Origin: Lewinellaceae bacterium
GTDB lineage: Bacteria; Bacteroidota; Bacteroidia; Chitinophagales; Saprospiraceae
Assembly: GCA_016710765.1 (NCBI GenBank)
Contig: JADJUJ010000002.1
Span: 248,001-312,000, forward strand
DNA length: 64,000 nt
Direction: 5' to 3'
In this document: positions 8,873 to 17,922 of the stretch, piece by piece
How positions within the stretch are numbered: position 1 is the stretch's first letter
Layout of the letters: each line of letters opens with the position of its first letter
Program-made: the position numbers and the translations under genes
The notes under the pieces: model-generated
Database searches by the model: none
The model's input: only the letters and a program-made list of their open reading frames with translations
Told to the model about the DNA's origin: nothing

Positions 8873-9816
8873 TTGGCTACCACTGCGGCAGTTGCCGGCT
8901 CATCCGCAATGGATGCGTTTACGCTGCGCAATTCCGACTTTACGGTGGTTTTGTGTGTTTTGGTATTATATTGCAACCGGTGAATGTACACCGTACGCGC
9001 GTTGGCATCGGCCTTTGCAACAACTGCGGTCCCGACTTTATGAAACATATTGGTATGGTCGTGTCCACCCATCCAAAGTGGTACACCAGGTATTTCGGCA
9101 GCCAGTGCCAGATCATCCACAATGTCGCGATGGGTGAGTCCAACCACCACATCAGCATTGTTCTTCAGGACACTGTATTGTTGTTTGGCCGCAGCCACAG
9201 GATCCGAATATTGCACCCAGGGCTTTTTCCCGCTGGTAATCAGCACGCCAAACAAGCCGAGTTTTATGCTGGTGCCATCCTTGTCCTTCACCATGATAAT
9301 TTGCTGGTCGGGGCAGGGTTCCTTTACATTGTTTCTGTTTTTATAAAACGGAACGGCGGCATCGTTTTCCAAAAGCCGGGCATTGGCGGCCATCCAAACA
9401 AAATCGGATTGATCCAACCGAGCCTGCAAATCAGATAGGTCGTAGTCGAATTCGTGGTTGCCAAAAACCACCCAGTCCAGCCCAAGTGTATTAAGCACAT
9501 CCACCATTTGCCTGCCACGAATCCGCTGGCCTTCGTATTTGAGTGTTCCGGTGACGGATGGGCTGATAAAATCGCCGGCCAGCACAGTAAATGTATTGGG
9601 GTTCTCGGCCAACAACTCCTTTCGGATGCTGGCTACCCTTGCCATGCCACCGGTATTGTCTCCCAGTGGGGCGATTTCATATACATCGTTGAGTTGCAAA
9701 AAAGTAATGTCAATGATTCCATCATCCGTGCCAGTTGTGCCTGTTTTCTGTGTACCGAAACAGGAAAACAAGAAGAAAAGCGTGCACACGGGCAAAAAAA
9801 GACGAAGTCGTTTCAT
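8812..9816 (-). CDS. N-terminal half of a 5'-nucleotidase/metallophosphoesterase lipoprotein, frameshifted
   Basis: From the ATG at 9816 (MKRLRLFLPVCTLFFLFSC) the product has a lipoprotein signal with Cys at the lipobox. I prefer this start to one 69 bases upstream because it leads straight into the signal. The calcineurin-like metallophosphoesterase domain follows: LNDVYEI, AGDFISPSV, FGNHEFDYD, GLTHRDIVDD and GGHDHTN. The first motif has Tyr where many members have His (LNDVH), a known variant in this family. With the following frame it forms one periplasmic or surface enzyme of about 525 residues that would remove phosphate from nucleotides or related esters. It is divergent from acetoacetyl-CoA synthetase, 92 bases away. 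Confidence 0.78.
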   Translation of the reverse strand: MKRLRLFLPVCTLFFLFSCFGTQKTGTTGTDDGIIDITFLQLNDVYEIAPLGDNTGGMARVASIRKELLAENPNTFTVLAGDFISPSVTGTLKYEGQRIRGRQMVDVLNTLGLDWVVFGNHEFDYDLSDLQARLDQSDFVWMAANARLLENDAAVPFYKNRNNVKEPCPDQQIIMVKDKDGTSIKLGLFGVLITSGKKPWVQYSDPVAAAKQQYSVLKNNADVVVGLTHRDIVDDLALAAEIPGVPLWMGGHDHTNMFHKVGTAVVAKADANARTVYIHRLQYNTKTHKTTVKSELRSVNASIADEPATAAVVAKWETIKEDALKVPALMPGNP

Positions 9817-9908
9817 AATCAAAGATTTAAGGAACCATTTGGGCCTTTGTAAAGAATTGTGGAATTTCGCCGGACAAATTACCATCTTTTCCTTTTATCC
9901 CGACCAAT

Positions 9909-10382
9909 ATGAGCCATCCTGCGCCAAAAATTTGCTGGAAACCCACTGGAACTCAAGTTCACGACAGCCACCTGTGGAAATACTTGCAGTGGTTGTTAGA
10001 GCAGGACTACTGCCCTACCCCGCTCAAAGATTTCCCCATCATATCCTATGATGCGCAGTCAGTTGCCAGCAACCAAGCCTTGTATGCCCAGCTGCAAACC
10101 TGGTCGGTTCTGGAACCTGCCAACTTCTGGAACAGCCTGTGGCAATATTTTGCACTGGGCGAAAAGCCTGCAGAAAAAGCCATGTCTGAGGCCCCCATGC
10201 CCCATACCCGTTGGTTTCCTGGCGCCATGCTGAACTATGCTGAAGTAGTTTTCAGCCGAGCCAGTGATTCCCGACCCGCTATTTTATTCAAAAATGAGCA
10301 AGATGGCGTAGAATCCATATCATGGAAAACCTTGCGCGAGCAAACAGCCGCCATGGCTGCATTTTTGAAAAAATGGCGTTGA
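9909..10382 (+). CDS. N-terminal part of acetoacetyl-CoA synthetase, frameshifted
   Basis: The frame starts at ATG 9909 and shows the N-terminal block of acetoacetate-CoA ligase (HLWKYLQW, FWNSLWQYF, RWFPGAMLNYAEVVF, SWKTLREQ). It stops at TGA after an A6 run at 10368-10373. The next frame resumes at once with the expected VEKGDRVAAFLPNTPHA. I read this as one gene of about 670 codons broken by an indel in or beside the A-run. Together the parts activate acetoacetate to acetoacetyl-CoA using ATP, linking ketone-body or PHB-type acetoacetate to central carbon metabolism. Confidence 0.8.
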   Translation: MSHPAPKICWKPTGTQVHDSHLWKYLQWLLEQDYCPTPLKDFPIISYDAQSVASNQALYAQLQTWSVLEPANFWNSLWQYFALGEKPAEKAMSEAPMPHTRWFPGAMLNYAEVVFSRASDSRPAILFKNEQDGVESISWKTLREQTAAMAAFLKKWR

Positions 10383-10407
10383 GAAAGGCGATCGTGTAGC
10401 CGCGTTT

Positions 10408-11934
10408 TTGCCCAATACTCCGCATGCCATTATAGCGGTTCTGGCCTGTATGTCCATCGGTGCCGTTTGGTCGAGTTGTTCACCCGATTTTGGTGCAGCG
10501 TCTGTCGCCGACCGATTTGTTCAAATTTCACCGAAAGTGCTGATTGCTGTTGATGGCTATCAATACAATGGAAAAAAGCACGACAAACTCCCCATACTCG
10601 TCGAATTATGCGCCATGTTGCCCAGCGTAGAGAAGATTGTGCTGATTCCTTACCTGGACCCCGAAAGCCCCGCTGATTCCTTACCCAATGCCGAACTGTG
10701 GGATGATGTGATGACAACACCGCAGGAAGGACTTACATTTGAAGCACTTCCGTTTGATAATCCCATCTGGGTGCTGTACTCTTCTGGTACCACTGGCGTT
10801 CCCAAGGCCATTACGCACAGCCATGGGGGCAATTTATTGGAGCACCTGAAATACCTCCATTTTCACAACGATGTTCAGGAGGGCGAGCGCTTCTTTTGGT
10901 TTTCCACCACCGGCTGGATGATGTGGAACTTCACCCTGGCAGCCCTGTTGGCAAAGTCAACCATTGTGCTGTACGACGGGAGCCCGGGATTTCCTCACCT
11001 GAATGCACTGTGGGAATTAGCCGAAAAAACGCGCATCACCCATTTTGGCACCAGCGCACCGTTTTTGGTAGCGTGCATGAAAGCCGGACTTAAACCCGGT
11101 AAGGAGTTCGATCTTTCTGCACTTCGCAGCATTGGGTCCACCGGATCACCGCTCCCGCCGGAAGCCTATGACTATGTTTACAATGAAGTTGGCGCCAACA
11201 TCTGGCTAAGTTCCATGGCTGGGGGCACCGATGTGTGTACTGCCTGGGTGGGTGGGAACCCCTGGCTGCCGGTGTATCTGGGCGAAATCCAGTGCATTTG
11301 CCTCGGTTGTGCGATGGAAGCTTGGGATGAAAACGGGCAGCCCGTATCACAAGGCGAGGTTGGAGAAATGGTAGTTACGAAGGCTATGCCTTCTATGCCA
11401 GTCTTTTTTTGGAATGATGCCGATGGAAGCAAATACCAACAGAGTTATTTCGATTATTTTCCAGGGGTATGGCGCCATGGCGATTGGCTTCGTATTACAT
11501 CCCGGGGAAGCATTGTCATCCTGGGCCGCTCGGATGCGACATTGAACCGACAGGGCGTCCGCATTGGAACTGCCGAAATTTATCGCGCCCTGGACAATAT
11601 TCCTGCGATAAAAGACTGCCTTATCATTAATACCGAACGACCAGATGGATCCGATTGGATGCCTCTGTTCGTTGTATTGTCGGAAGGCCAGTCTTTAAGC
11701 GACTCCCTGCAACAACATATAAGGAACACTTTGCGCACGGCTTACAGCCCTCGGCACGTACCCGATGAAATAATAGTCGTGCCCGATATTCCGTATACCA
11801 TTTCCGGAAAAAAAATGGAGACACCTGTAAAACGCATTTTCCTGCATCAGCCCCTGGAAAAAGCATACAACAAAGATTCCATGCGCAACCCTGAAAGCAT
11901 GAATTTTTACATCAGTATGGCCAAAAATAAATAG
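10408..11934 (+). CDS. Main part of acetoacetyl-CoA synthetase (ANL adenylating enzyme), frameshifted
   Basis: The frame carries the ANL-superfamily core: the adenylate-forming signature VLYSSGTTGVPKAITHSHGG, SPDFGAASVADRF, WFSTTGWMMWNF, SMAGGTDVCTAWVGG, the hinge region LRITSRGSIVILGRSDATLNR with the Asp of GRSD, and PYTISGKKMETPVK with the catalytic lysine near the C-terminus. These features and the long N-terminal block in the previous frame fit acetoacetyl-CoA synthetase rather than acetyl-CoA synthetase. The true frame begins at about 10374; the TTG at 10408 is only the first start-like codon. A strong terminator follows at 12009. Confidence 0.85.
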   Translation: MPNTPHAIIAVLACMSIGAVWSSCSPDFGAASVADRFVQISPKVLIAVDGYQYNGKKHDKLPILVELCAMLPSVEKIVLIPYLDPESPADSLPNAELWDDVMTTPQEGLTFEALPFDNPIWVLYSSGTTGVPKAITHSHGGNLLEHLKYLHFHNDVQEGERFFWFSTTGWMMWNFTLAALLAKSTIVLYDGSPGFPHLNALWELAEKTRITHFGTSAPFLVACMKAGLKPGKEFDLSALRSIGSTGSPLPPEAYDYVYNEVGANIWLSSMAGGTDVCTAWVGGNPWLPVYLGEIQCICLGCAMEAWDENGQPVSQGEVGEMVVTKAMPSMPVFFWNDADGSKYQQSYFDYFPGVWRHGDWLRITSRGSIVILGRSDATLNRQGVRIGTAEIYRALDNIPAIKDCLIINTERPDGSDWMPLFVVLSEGQSLSDSLQQHIRNTLRTAYSPRHVPDEIIVVPDIPYTISGKKMETPVKRIFLHQPLEKAYNKDSMRNPESMNFYISMAKNK

Positions 11935-12008
11935 CAGGACACTGAATTGTCAGCAATTGGGCCTCTATTGCTGACCCGTATTTTAATGTTTTATCCGTTT
12001 CAAAAAAG

Positions 12009-12048
12009 CACTGCCGCGCAACCTTCCTTGCGCGGCAGTGTCTTTTTT
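12009..12048 (+). terminator. Rho-independent terminator
   Basis: CACTGCCGCGCA at 12009-12020 pairs perfectly with TGCGCGGCAGTG at 12029-12040 over an 8-base loop. A run of T residues follows at 12043-12048. It ends transcription from acetoacetyl-CoA synthetase. Confidence 0.88.
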
Positions 12049-12068
12049 AATAAACTAAACATCAACTT

Positions 12069-12704
12069 ATGAAGCTACTCATTTTACTTCCGATGGTACT
12101 GCTATCCTGGATCACCATTTTACAAGGACAAACCCTTCAGGAAACCCGGGTACTGGACAATTTTGATCGCATCAACATTACTGGCGGTGTTGACCAAATC
12201 ACGCTTGTGCAAGGTGATAAACCCGGTGTTCAAATTGAAGCAAATGGCGTTTCCAGCGATAAAATTCTGACCATGGTTAAAGGGAGAGACCTCAATGTTT
12301 CGGTCAAAACAGGTTGGCGTGGCAATAAGGTAAGGATGATTATCACCTATCGCAACCTGGATGTTATCAACAACAGTGGCTCCAATAATGTCGCATTTGA
12401 ATCTGTGTTAAAAGGGAACGAATTCATCTTCAACAACAGTGGTTCCGGCAACTTCACAGCGGAAGTTGCGCTGGAAAAAATAACCATAAACATGTCTGGA
12501 TCTGGCGCCTGCAAACTGCGTGGCAATGCAGAAAAGCAATTTTTCGCCATCAGCGGTTCCAGCAATATCAATGCAACTGCACTAAAGGGTGAATCTGCGA
12601 AAGTGAGCATTGTGGGCTCCGGAAACGTAGATTTAAACGTAAGCGGCGAGGTGAATCAAACAATTTCCGGCAGCGGAAAGGTTCGCAATACCAGCTCACA
12701 GTAA
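12069..12704 (+). CDS. Secreted GIN-domain (DUF2807) protein
   Basis: The product has a signal peptide (LLILLPMVLLSWITILQGQ) and then a single DUF2807 domain, called putative auto-transporter adhesin head GIN domain. It shows that fold's regular short repeats, such as NNSGSNN, NNSGSGNF, NMSGSGACKL, AISGSSNI, IVGSGNV and TISGSGKV, which form a right-handed beta-helix. The length of 211 residues is normal for single-domain members. The family is very common in Bacteroidota and its function is unknown; the old adhesin name is not proven. It stands alone between a terminator and a repeat-bearing gap. Confidence 0.82.
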   Translation: MKLLILLPMVLLSWITILQGQTLQETRVLDNFDRINITGGVDQITLVQGDKPGVQIEANGVSSDKILTMVKGRDLNVSVKTGWRGNKVRMIITYRNLDVINNSGSNNVAFESVLKGNEFIFNNSGSGNFTAEVALEKITINMSGSGACKLRGNAEKQFFAISGSSNINATALKGESAKVSIVGSGNVDLNVSGEVNQTISGSGKVRNTSSQ

Positions 12705-12845
12705 ATCGAGCAAAATCCAGGCTTTAGCCTTTGGGTATCGATCTTTGCTAAAATTCGGCTAAGCACCAAAGACCAAACCCCGAAAAAGAATAGCGTTTGT
12801 AGTCCAATTTGTGGGGCGGGGCCGTAAGGCTTCGCCCTCTTGACT

Positions 12846-13010
12846 TTTATACTCGAAGTAAAGTGGTTTGCGAAAATTATCGCGCAGTCATCAGTTCTGA
12901 TGGCAAGGCATAAAACACAGACGATGCAGCGCATCGGCGCGTATTTATAACGCAGCCAGGAGGGCTGAGGACAAGTGAGCATTTGCAAACCGCTTTATTT
13001 CGAGTATAAA
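12846..13010. repeat. MITE-like element, copy 1 (165 bp, terminal inverted repeats)
   Basis: The left end reads TTTATACTCGAAGTAAAG then TGGTTTGCG. The right end is its near-perfect inverse (GCAAACCGCTTTATTTCGAG then TATAAA). The ends differ at two or three positions over about 25 bases. The interior has no coding frame. A relative lies in reverse orientation at 58845-59097, sharing both ends and the flanking sub-end blocks but not the middle 65 or so bases. The structure fits a non-autonomous transposable element or a mobile palindromic repeat. No transposase is in the window. Confidence 0.75.
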
Positions 13011-13133
13011 TGGACTTTTGTCATGCGGTAAAACCTAAAGTCCAAATTATGACAAATGCCCAGACATGTTTTCTTCTCCTCCTGATCCTTTTCCTTACTT
13101 TCGCGTTTCAATTTGATTGGGAAAAAAGACGGT

Positions 13134-13829
13134 ATGGATCAAGTGGTAGACACTTTGGAACTTTTAGCCATGATGGATGAGCGCGTGCTGTTGGACGTGC
13201 GCTCACCTGGAGAATATGCACAAGGGCATATTCCGGGCGCCTTTAGTTTTCCATTGTTTAGCGATGAAGAGCGTGCGCGCGTGGGCACGACGTATAAACA
13301 GGCGAACCCGGAGGCTGCGCTGCTTTTGGGCCTGGATTTGGTGGGACCAAAGATGGGTCACTTTGTGGTGGAGGCCCTTAAATTATCCCGAAACAAAAAA
13401 CTGGCTGTCCATTGCTGGAGAGGTGGCCAGCGCTCTAAAAGCATGGCCTGGCTGCTCCGTTTGGCCGGCTGTGATGTGGTTACCCTGAACGGAGGGTACA
13501 AGGCTTTCCGGCATGAAGCACTCGATCAATATCACCTGCACCCTTACAACCTTCGTGTAGTTGGAGGGCGCACCGGGTCCGGAAAAACCAAAGTATTGCA
13601 AGCGTTGCGCGATATGGGGGAACAAATTATCGATCTGGAAGGGCTTGCCCACCATAAAGGCTCTGCATTTGGCGCCATCGGAGAGCAGGAGCAGCCCAGC
13701 GTTGAACAATTTGAAAACGACCTGTTTTTTGCCTTGCGGGCACTGGACCCACAAAAACGAATTTGGATTGAAAACGAAAGCAGAAGTATTGGGAGGGTTT
13801 ACATCCCGACTGGTTTTGGAACCAAATGA
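13134..13829 (+). CDS. mnmH: N-terminal two thirds of tRNA 2-selenouridine synthase, frameshifted
   Basis: From the ATG at 13134 the product has a rhodanese domain (LLDVRSPGEYAQGHIPGAFSFP) with catalytic Cys in AVHCWRGGQRS. A P-loop domain follows at about residue 140 (GGRTGSGKTKVL), with HHKGSAFG and ENESRSIGRV. This layout is specific to MnmH (SelU/YbbB), which swaps sulfur for selenium at the tRNA wobble 2-thiouridine. I prefer the ATG to the TTG at 13113 because it fits the usual N-terminus. The frame is lost at a C3 run (13805-13807); one more C would continue into the next frame (VYIPDWFWNQMKAA). No selD is in the window. Confidence 0.85.
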   Translation: MDQVVDTLELLAMMDERVLLDVRSPGEYAQGHIPGAFSFPLFSDEERARVGTTYKQANPEAALLLGLDLVGPKMGHFVVEALKLSRNKKLAVHCWRGGQRSKSMAWLLRLAGCDVVTLNGGYKAFRHEALDQYHLHPYNLRVVGGRTGSGKTKVLQALRDMGEQIIDLEGLAHHKGSAFGAIGEQEQPSVEQFENDLFFALRALDPQKRIWIENESRSIGRVYIPTGFGTK

Positions 13830-14158
13830 AAGCGGCCGCACTTTACAACATTGCTATTCCGCATCAGTTGCGCCTGGATAATCTGGTTCATGACTATACC
13901 CACTTCGGTACCGAACTATTGGTGGAGTCCTTTCAAAAAATTGACCGTAAACTGGGCGGATTGCAACTTAAAAATGCGGTTTCTGCGCTGCAAAATGGGG
14001 ATTTCCGTACGGCTGCCGATATAGCACTGGGATACTACGATAAGTCGTATCAATATGGGCTCGACAACAACCCTTCACCAGCAATCCGATTGCTGGAATT
14101 TGATACGGCTGATCCTGCCGTCATTGCAAAAGAACTTATTGCGCGCTGCGATGCATAA
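13826..14158 (+). CDS. mnmH: C-terminal part of tRNA 2-selenouridine synthase, frameshifted
   Basis: This frame continues MnmH after the shift at 13805: NQMKAAALYNIAIPHQLRLD, then HDYTHFGTELLVESFQKIDRKLGG, then LGYYDKSYQYGLD. These match the family's C-terminal helical region. Its own ATG at 13826 is an internal methionine. Both parts joined give about 340 residues, the normal MnmH length. Confidence 0.8.
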   Translation: MKAAALYNIAIPHQLRLDNLVHDYTHFGTELLVESFQKIDRKLGGLQLKNAVSALQNGDFRTAADIALGYYDKSYQYGLDNNPSPAIRLLEFDTADPAVIAKELIARCDA

Positions 14159-14218
14159 TTTTATCTGGCGGCTGCCTTGCTGTATTGGTGCAGAGCAGCC
14201 ACTCTTATCGTTTTCTGT

Positions 14219-15709
14219 ATGCTGAAGAAGTCCACGTTTTGGTTGATACTGGTGTTTGGCAATAGTGTCTTATTGGCCCAATCGATTCGTTATGAAATCG
14301 AGCCCATGCATCAGACAACAGAAAGCCTACTGGACGTGCATGCCTATTTCAAAGGCGATCAGGATGGGATTACGGCGGTATCCATCCCTGCGGTATTTGG
14401 TCATCAGCGACAACTACAACAATGTATCCGACAATTCGAGTGCCTGACACCGGGCGTCCAAATGCAGCGCCCTCCAGATAGCCCCATTGTATTAATTGCC
14501 CACCAACGGGGTGAGGAATTGATATTGCACTATCAAGTTGTCCAGGATTTTGAAGGAAATGCGCCATCCTTCGAACAAGCGCTTCGACCCGTGGTACAAG
14601 ACAACTGGTTTGAATTAATTGGTGCAACGCTGTTTGTCATCCCAAAGGATTGGCATTCTTTCGATGTCCAGGTGCAATGGCATCAAATACCTGAGCATTG
14701 GCGTCTGGTCAACAGTTACGGCGTGGATCAGATGACCCAGCAATTCAGTGCAAACAGCAAACGCTGGCTGGAATCGGTCTTCGCTGGTGGCGACTTCAGG
14801 GTTTTATCCGGTACAAGCCAGGGGCAGTCGCTCTTGCTGGGCATACGATCGGAGGGCTGGCCGGCGGCAGACGAAGACCTGCTGCAAACCTTGCTCAACA
14901 TCAGGCAAGTGCAGCAGGCTTATTGGGAAGAACCCGAGGATGGACAGCCTCCTTTCACCGTGGTTGTTTCGCCATTGGCAGAAGTTGACACTACAACCTT
15001 TCATTGCCTGGGGCTTGGGCTCCACCATGCTTTTACTGCATTTGCTACGCCAAATTCAGCACTCCGCATGCAAGCACTACAACACCTTTTTCAGCATGAA
15101 ATGCTACACGAGTGGGTGGGTAACCGCATTCGTTGTGGCCGAACGCCAGGCGATATGCGCTCCGGTTGGTTCTCCGAGGGCTTTACAGAATACTTGGCCT
15201 ACCAAAACATGCTGATGGCCGGTCAAATAGATCCAGATGCCTATCTGGAGGCCATTAACAAGGATTTTTTTGAAAATTTGTACAACAGTCCGATCGGATC
15301 CTGCAGCAACCAGACCCTGAATGAACAATTTTTTGTGGATGCCAATTACCGGCAACTGACATACTGGAGGGGTTTTGTGCTGGCATTTTACCTCGACAAC
15401 CGCATAAAAGAGGCTAGCCACAGCATGAAAAGCCTTCGCAACTGGATGCTGGAGCTGCAAGGGTATTACGGCGCTGATCCACAAAAATCACTGGTGAGTC
15501 ACCCTGATTTTTTCCAGGAAAGTTTATCGGAGTTGGTTGGAGCAGACATGGACAAATGGCTGTACGAACATGTACAACAGGGTAAGTTGATTCCGGAGAC
15601 TGCGTTTGTGTTGCCTGCTAACCTTACTTTAATTAAAGCATCAAGCGGTTTTCCGCAATTTAACTTGAACAAAACCGTCGTTCAATGGGAAAAGATGCTG
15701 TTGTGGTAA
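14219..15709 (+). CDS. Secreted M61/M1-type gluzincin metallopeptidase
   Basis: From the ATG at 14219 the product begins with a signal peptide (STFWLILVFGNSVLLAQ). The N-terminal 200 residues are beta-rich. The catalytic block HEMLHEW (HExxH) is at about residue 300 and the third ligand Glu is in WFSEGFTEYLAY about 27 residues on, the gluzincin pattern. The spacing and the shape of the second motif favour the M61 glycyl-aminopeptidase group over classic M1. No PDZ or T9SS domain is seen at the C-terminus, so it is probably periplasmic. It ends next to the stop of the opposing PspC gene with no gap. Confidence 0.7.
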   Translation: MLKKSTFWLILVFGNSVLLAQSIRYEIEPMHQTTESLLDVHAYFKGDQDGITAVSIPAVFGHQRQLQQCIRQFECLTPGVQMQRPPDSPIVLIAHQRGEELILHYQVVQDFEGNAPSFEQALRPVVQDNWFELIGATLFVIPKDWHSFDVQVQWHQIPEHWRLVNSYGVDQMTQQFSANSKRWLESVFAGGDFRVLSGTSQGQSLLLGIRSEGWPAADEDLLQTLLNIRQVQQAYWEEPEDGQPPFTVVVSPLAEVDTTTFHCLGLGLHHAFTAFATPNSALRMQALQHLFQHEMLHEWVGNRIRCGRTPGDMRSGWFSEGFTEYLAYQNMLMAGQIDPDAYLEAINKDFFENLYNSPIGSCSNQTLNEQFFVDANYRQLTYWRGFVLAFYLDNRIKEASHSMKSLRNWMLELQGYYGADPQKSLVSHPDFFQESLSELVGADMDKWLYEHVQQGKLIPETAFVLPANLTLIKASSGFPQFNLNKTVVQWEKMLLW

Positions 15710-15931
15710 CTATTCCCAAATGATACTTTTACCTTTCCGGATGTACGTGCGTACATTCACCCAAAAGGCTACCACCAAGTAAGCGATGAGCGGGGAGCCC
15801 ATACCAATGAAGGAGAGGTAGATAAAATATTTTCGAACCACGGCTGGTGCAAGATGCATTTTCTCACCCAAGTACTGGCAAGCACCAAAAGCGCGACGTT
15901 CAACCAGATCTTTTAACCAGTTCTGCAGCAT
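15710..15931 (-). CDS. Small PspC-domain membrane protein
   Basis: The 73-residue product matches the PspC fold: FGACQYLGEKMHLAPAVVRK is the typical amphipathic start, followed by one strongly hydrophobic helix region (YFIYLSFIGMGSPLIAYLVV). PspC proteins sit in the inner membrane and take part in envelope stress signalling in proteobacteria. In Bacteroidota the domain is widespread and its role is largely unknown. No other psp genes are nearby. Confidence 0.7.
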   Translation of the reverse strand: MLQNWLKDLVERRAFGACQYLGEKMHLAPAVVRKYFIYLSFIGMGSPLIAYLVVAFWVNVRTYIRKGKSIIWE

Positions 15932-16016
15932 AAAAAAGGATTTGGGAATTACCCGGGTCTGACGAAAGTAGACTTAACAAACCACGAAACCTAAAACAAA
16001 ATTACTAATAATTAGT

Positions 16017-16568
16017 TCAGTCGCCCAGCCTTTTTTTCATCAACCAGTCTGGCTGCGGGTCATTCCCAACCCAAAACGTTTCTACGCCAAAGATTTCAAA
16101 ACCCAATTTTTCGTAAAAATGTATGCTTCTGGGTGCTTTTTTCCACACGCTTAACCACAGCCACTGGGCTCCTTTTAATTTAGCTTGTGCCTGGCAAAAA
16201 CCCATCAAAGCAGCACCCAAGCCCTGGCCCAACCAAGCCGTATCTACGTAAATACGTTCCAATTGCACCGCCTGTTCATCCCCCAAGGAGTCCTGCTTTG
16301 CGTTATAATTGAGTTTGAGATATGCAACAACTTCGGCATCAATTTCAGCAAAATAAAAACAGACATTGGGCGCCTCCATTTCCATTTGCAATGCCTTAGC
16401 GGTAAAATGCTCCTTACAATAGGCTTCAAAAGCTTCCGGGTCGTTCATCTCCTCCCAGGCAACCCGGAAGGTTTGTTCCGCAAAAGCACAAAGGGAAGCA
16501 AGGTCAGCGGTGGTTAAGGAACGCAATCTGAGTTCTTTTTTTTCCCATGGAATCAGATAAATATCCAT
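16017..16568 (-). CDS. GNAT-family N-acetyltransferase
   Basis: The 183-residue product has the GNAT fold. The central strand and acetyl-CoA loop are seen in LERIYVDTAWLGQGLGAALM (the Q/R-x-x-G-x-G/A pattern), followed by WLWLSVWKKAPRSIHFYEKLGF, the usual fourth and fifth segments ending in the YxKxGF motif. Substrate cannot be told. It is a single gene, divergent from the collar gene with an AT-rich gap between them. Confidence 0.8.
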   Translation of the reverse strand: MDIYLIPWEKKELRLRSLTTADLASLCAFAEQTFRVAWEEMNDPEAFEAYCKEHFTAKALQMEMEAPNVCFYFAEIDAEVVAYLKLNYNAKQDSLGDEQAVQLERIYVDTAWLGQGLGAALMGFCQAQAKLKGAQWLWLSVWKKAPRSIHFYEKLGFEIFGVETFWVGNDPQPDWLMKKRLGD

Positions 16569-16753
16569 ATATATTTTAAATAATATTGTTTTTAAATATA
16601 TTTGTGACTACAATCAATTTATTCTGAAGTTGAAATTTTCCTTTTTTTAATTCATATCAGATAAGAGCGCGTTCTAAGATCATGAGGTAATGCATTAACC
16701 TGAAATACTGAAAACAACGTTTATATCACCTTTCACATTTAAACCTTTACATC

Positions 16754-17274
16754 ATGGATCCAATGATTGCAACCGTTATCATTTTCGCTGGAAACTTTGC
16801 CCCCAGAGGCTGGGCTTTTGCGATGGACAATTGCTTCCTATTTCACAAAACACTGCTTTATTCTCTCTAATCGGTACCACTTACGGTGGTGACGGGCGTA
16901 CCACCTTTGCGCTTCCTGACCTGCGTGGGCGCGTGGTAATAGGGGAAGGAGCAGGTCCAGGCTTGTCGCCCAACAGTTTGGGAGAGCGCAGCGGACATGA
17001 AAGTGTCACCATTACTACCAGTCAAATGCCCCCGCACAACCATACGGTGGTAGTGCCCACTGCTTCTTCCAATGCCAGTTCGGAAGAACCAGGCAATAAT
17101 ATCCTGGCTACTACCGGCGGCAATACCTATGCTGCAGCCAGTGCCGCCAACGGTAACTATGGCGGAACCAGTTCTGGCACAACCGGTGGCGGACTACCCG
17201 TAAACGTCCGCAATCCTTATCTCGTCATGAATTATATTATTGCAACCGTAGGTATATTCCCAAGCAGAAACTAA
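16754..17274 (+). CDS. Phage tail collar-domain protein (microcystin-dependent protein-like), frameshifted near its start
   Basis: Starting at ATG 16754 the frame reads MDPMIATVIIFAGNFAPRGW and is lost at a T4 run (16816-16819). One extra T restores FCDGQLLPISQNTALFSLIG and runs to the stop at 17274. The joined product of about 175 residues has the tail collar fold: TTYGGDGRTTFALPDLRGRV, then TTSQMPPHNHTV and the C-terminal VRNPYLVMNYIIA. These motifs are typical of tail-fibre collar domains and of the MdpB-type proteins of many bacteria. No other phage genes are close, so it is probably a chromosomal protein of unknown role, not part of a prophage. Confidence 0.78.
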
Positions 17275-17395
17275 ACTGCTGGTAGCATACTTCGACTATT
17301 TGGCCGTTTCACAGTCCTGAAGTTGGATTAAAAACATCTGGAAATCCAGTCTTTTTATCCATACATGGATGGTGAAACGGCTTTTTTTTATGGTT

Positions 17396-17731
17396 TCAGA
17401 CCTGAATGACGCCTGGATTAAAACGCTCTACCGGCGCCTGGTTAGCGGCCTCAATCCCCATACTGATCCATTGCCGCGTATCTGCCGGATCAATGATCGC
17501 ATCTACCCACAGCCTTGCTGCAGCGTAATAGGGGGACGTTTGGTCCTCGTAACGCTGTTTGATTTTTTCGAAAAGTGCTTTTTCTCCAGCTGGGTCGGGC
17601 GCTTCCCCTTTTTTCTTGAGGGAAGATACCTGAATCTGTGTTAGTACCTTTGCCGCCTGCTCCCCGCCCATCACTGCAATTTTCGCCGTTGGCCAGGCCA
17701 CAATCAACCGGGGTCGTATGCTTTTCCACAC
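17396..17731 (-). CDS. C-terminal segment of acyl-CoA carboxylase beta subunit, frameshifted
   Basis: This frame continues the carboxyltransferase: PRLIVAWPTAKIAVMGGEQA, then YYAAARLWVDAIIDPADTR, which is the conserved C-terminal part of biotin-dependent acyl-CoA carboxylases. The upstream segment joins at 17710-17713, where a C4 run on the coding strand would need to be C5 (DPRLIV). Its own start codon is not genuine. Confidence 0.75.
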   Translation of the reverse strand: MWKSIRPRLIVAWPTAKIAVMGGEQAAKVLTQIQVSSLKKKGEAPDPAGEKALFEKIKQRYEDQTSPYYAAARLWVDAIIDPADTRQWISMGIEAANQAPVERFNPGVIQV

Positions 17732-17922
17732 ATGGCATAATTGCCCGCGCCATAGGAATTGCCTATGATAATCGTAAACTTTGGTACCGTGCTGTTGGCT
17801 ACAGCGTTCACCATTTTAGCCCCGTCTTTGATGATGCCACCATGCTCGGATCGGGTGCCCACCATAAAACCCGTGACATCATGCATAAAGACCAGCGGAA
17901 TCTTCTTTTGGTTACAGTTCAT
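17704..17922 (-). CDS. Middle segment of acyl-CoA carboxylase beta subunit, frameshifted
   Basis: This short frame encodes the conserved block FMHDVTGFMVGTRSEHGGII and GNSYGAGNYAMCGKAYDP, part of the second crotonase-like half of the carboxyltransferase. It links the long N-terminal frame and the C-terminal frame. Both joints are at runs of four identical bases that would need to be five. Confidence 0.75.
   Translation of the reverse strand: MNCNQKKIPLVFMHDVTGFMVGTRSEHGGIIKDGAKMVNAVANSTVPKFTIIIGNSYGAGNYAMCGKAYDPG

Noticed and set aside
16754..17274. Prophage remnant suggested by the tail collar protein
   Set aside because: No other phage gene, integrase or att site is nearby; collar-domain proteins are often plain chromosomal genes.
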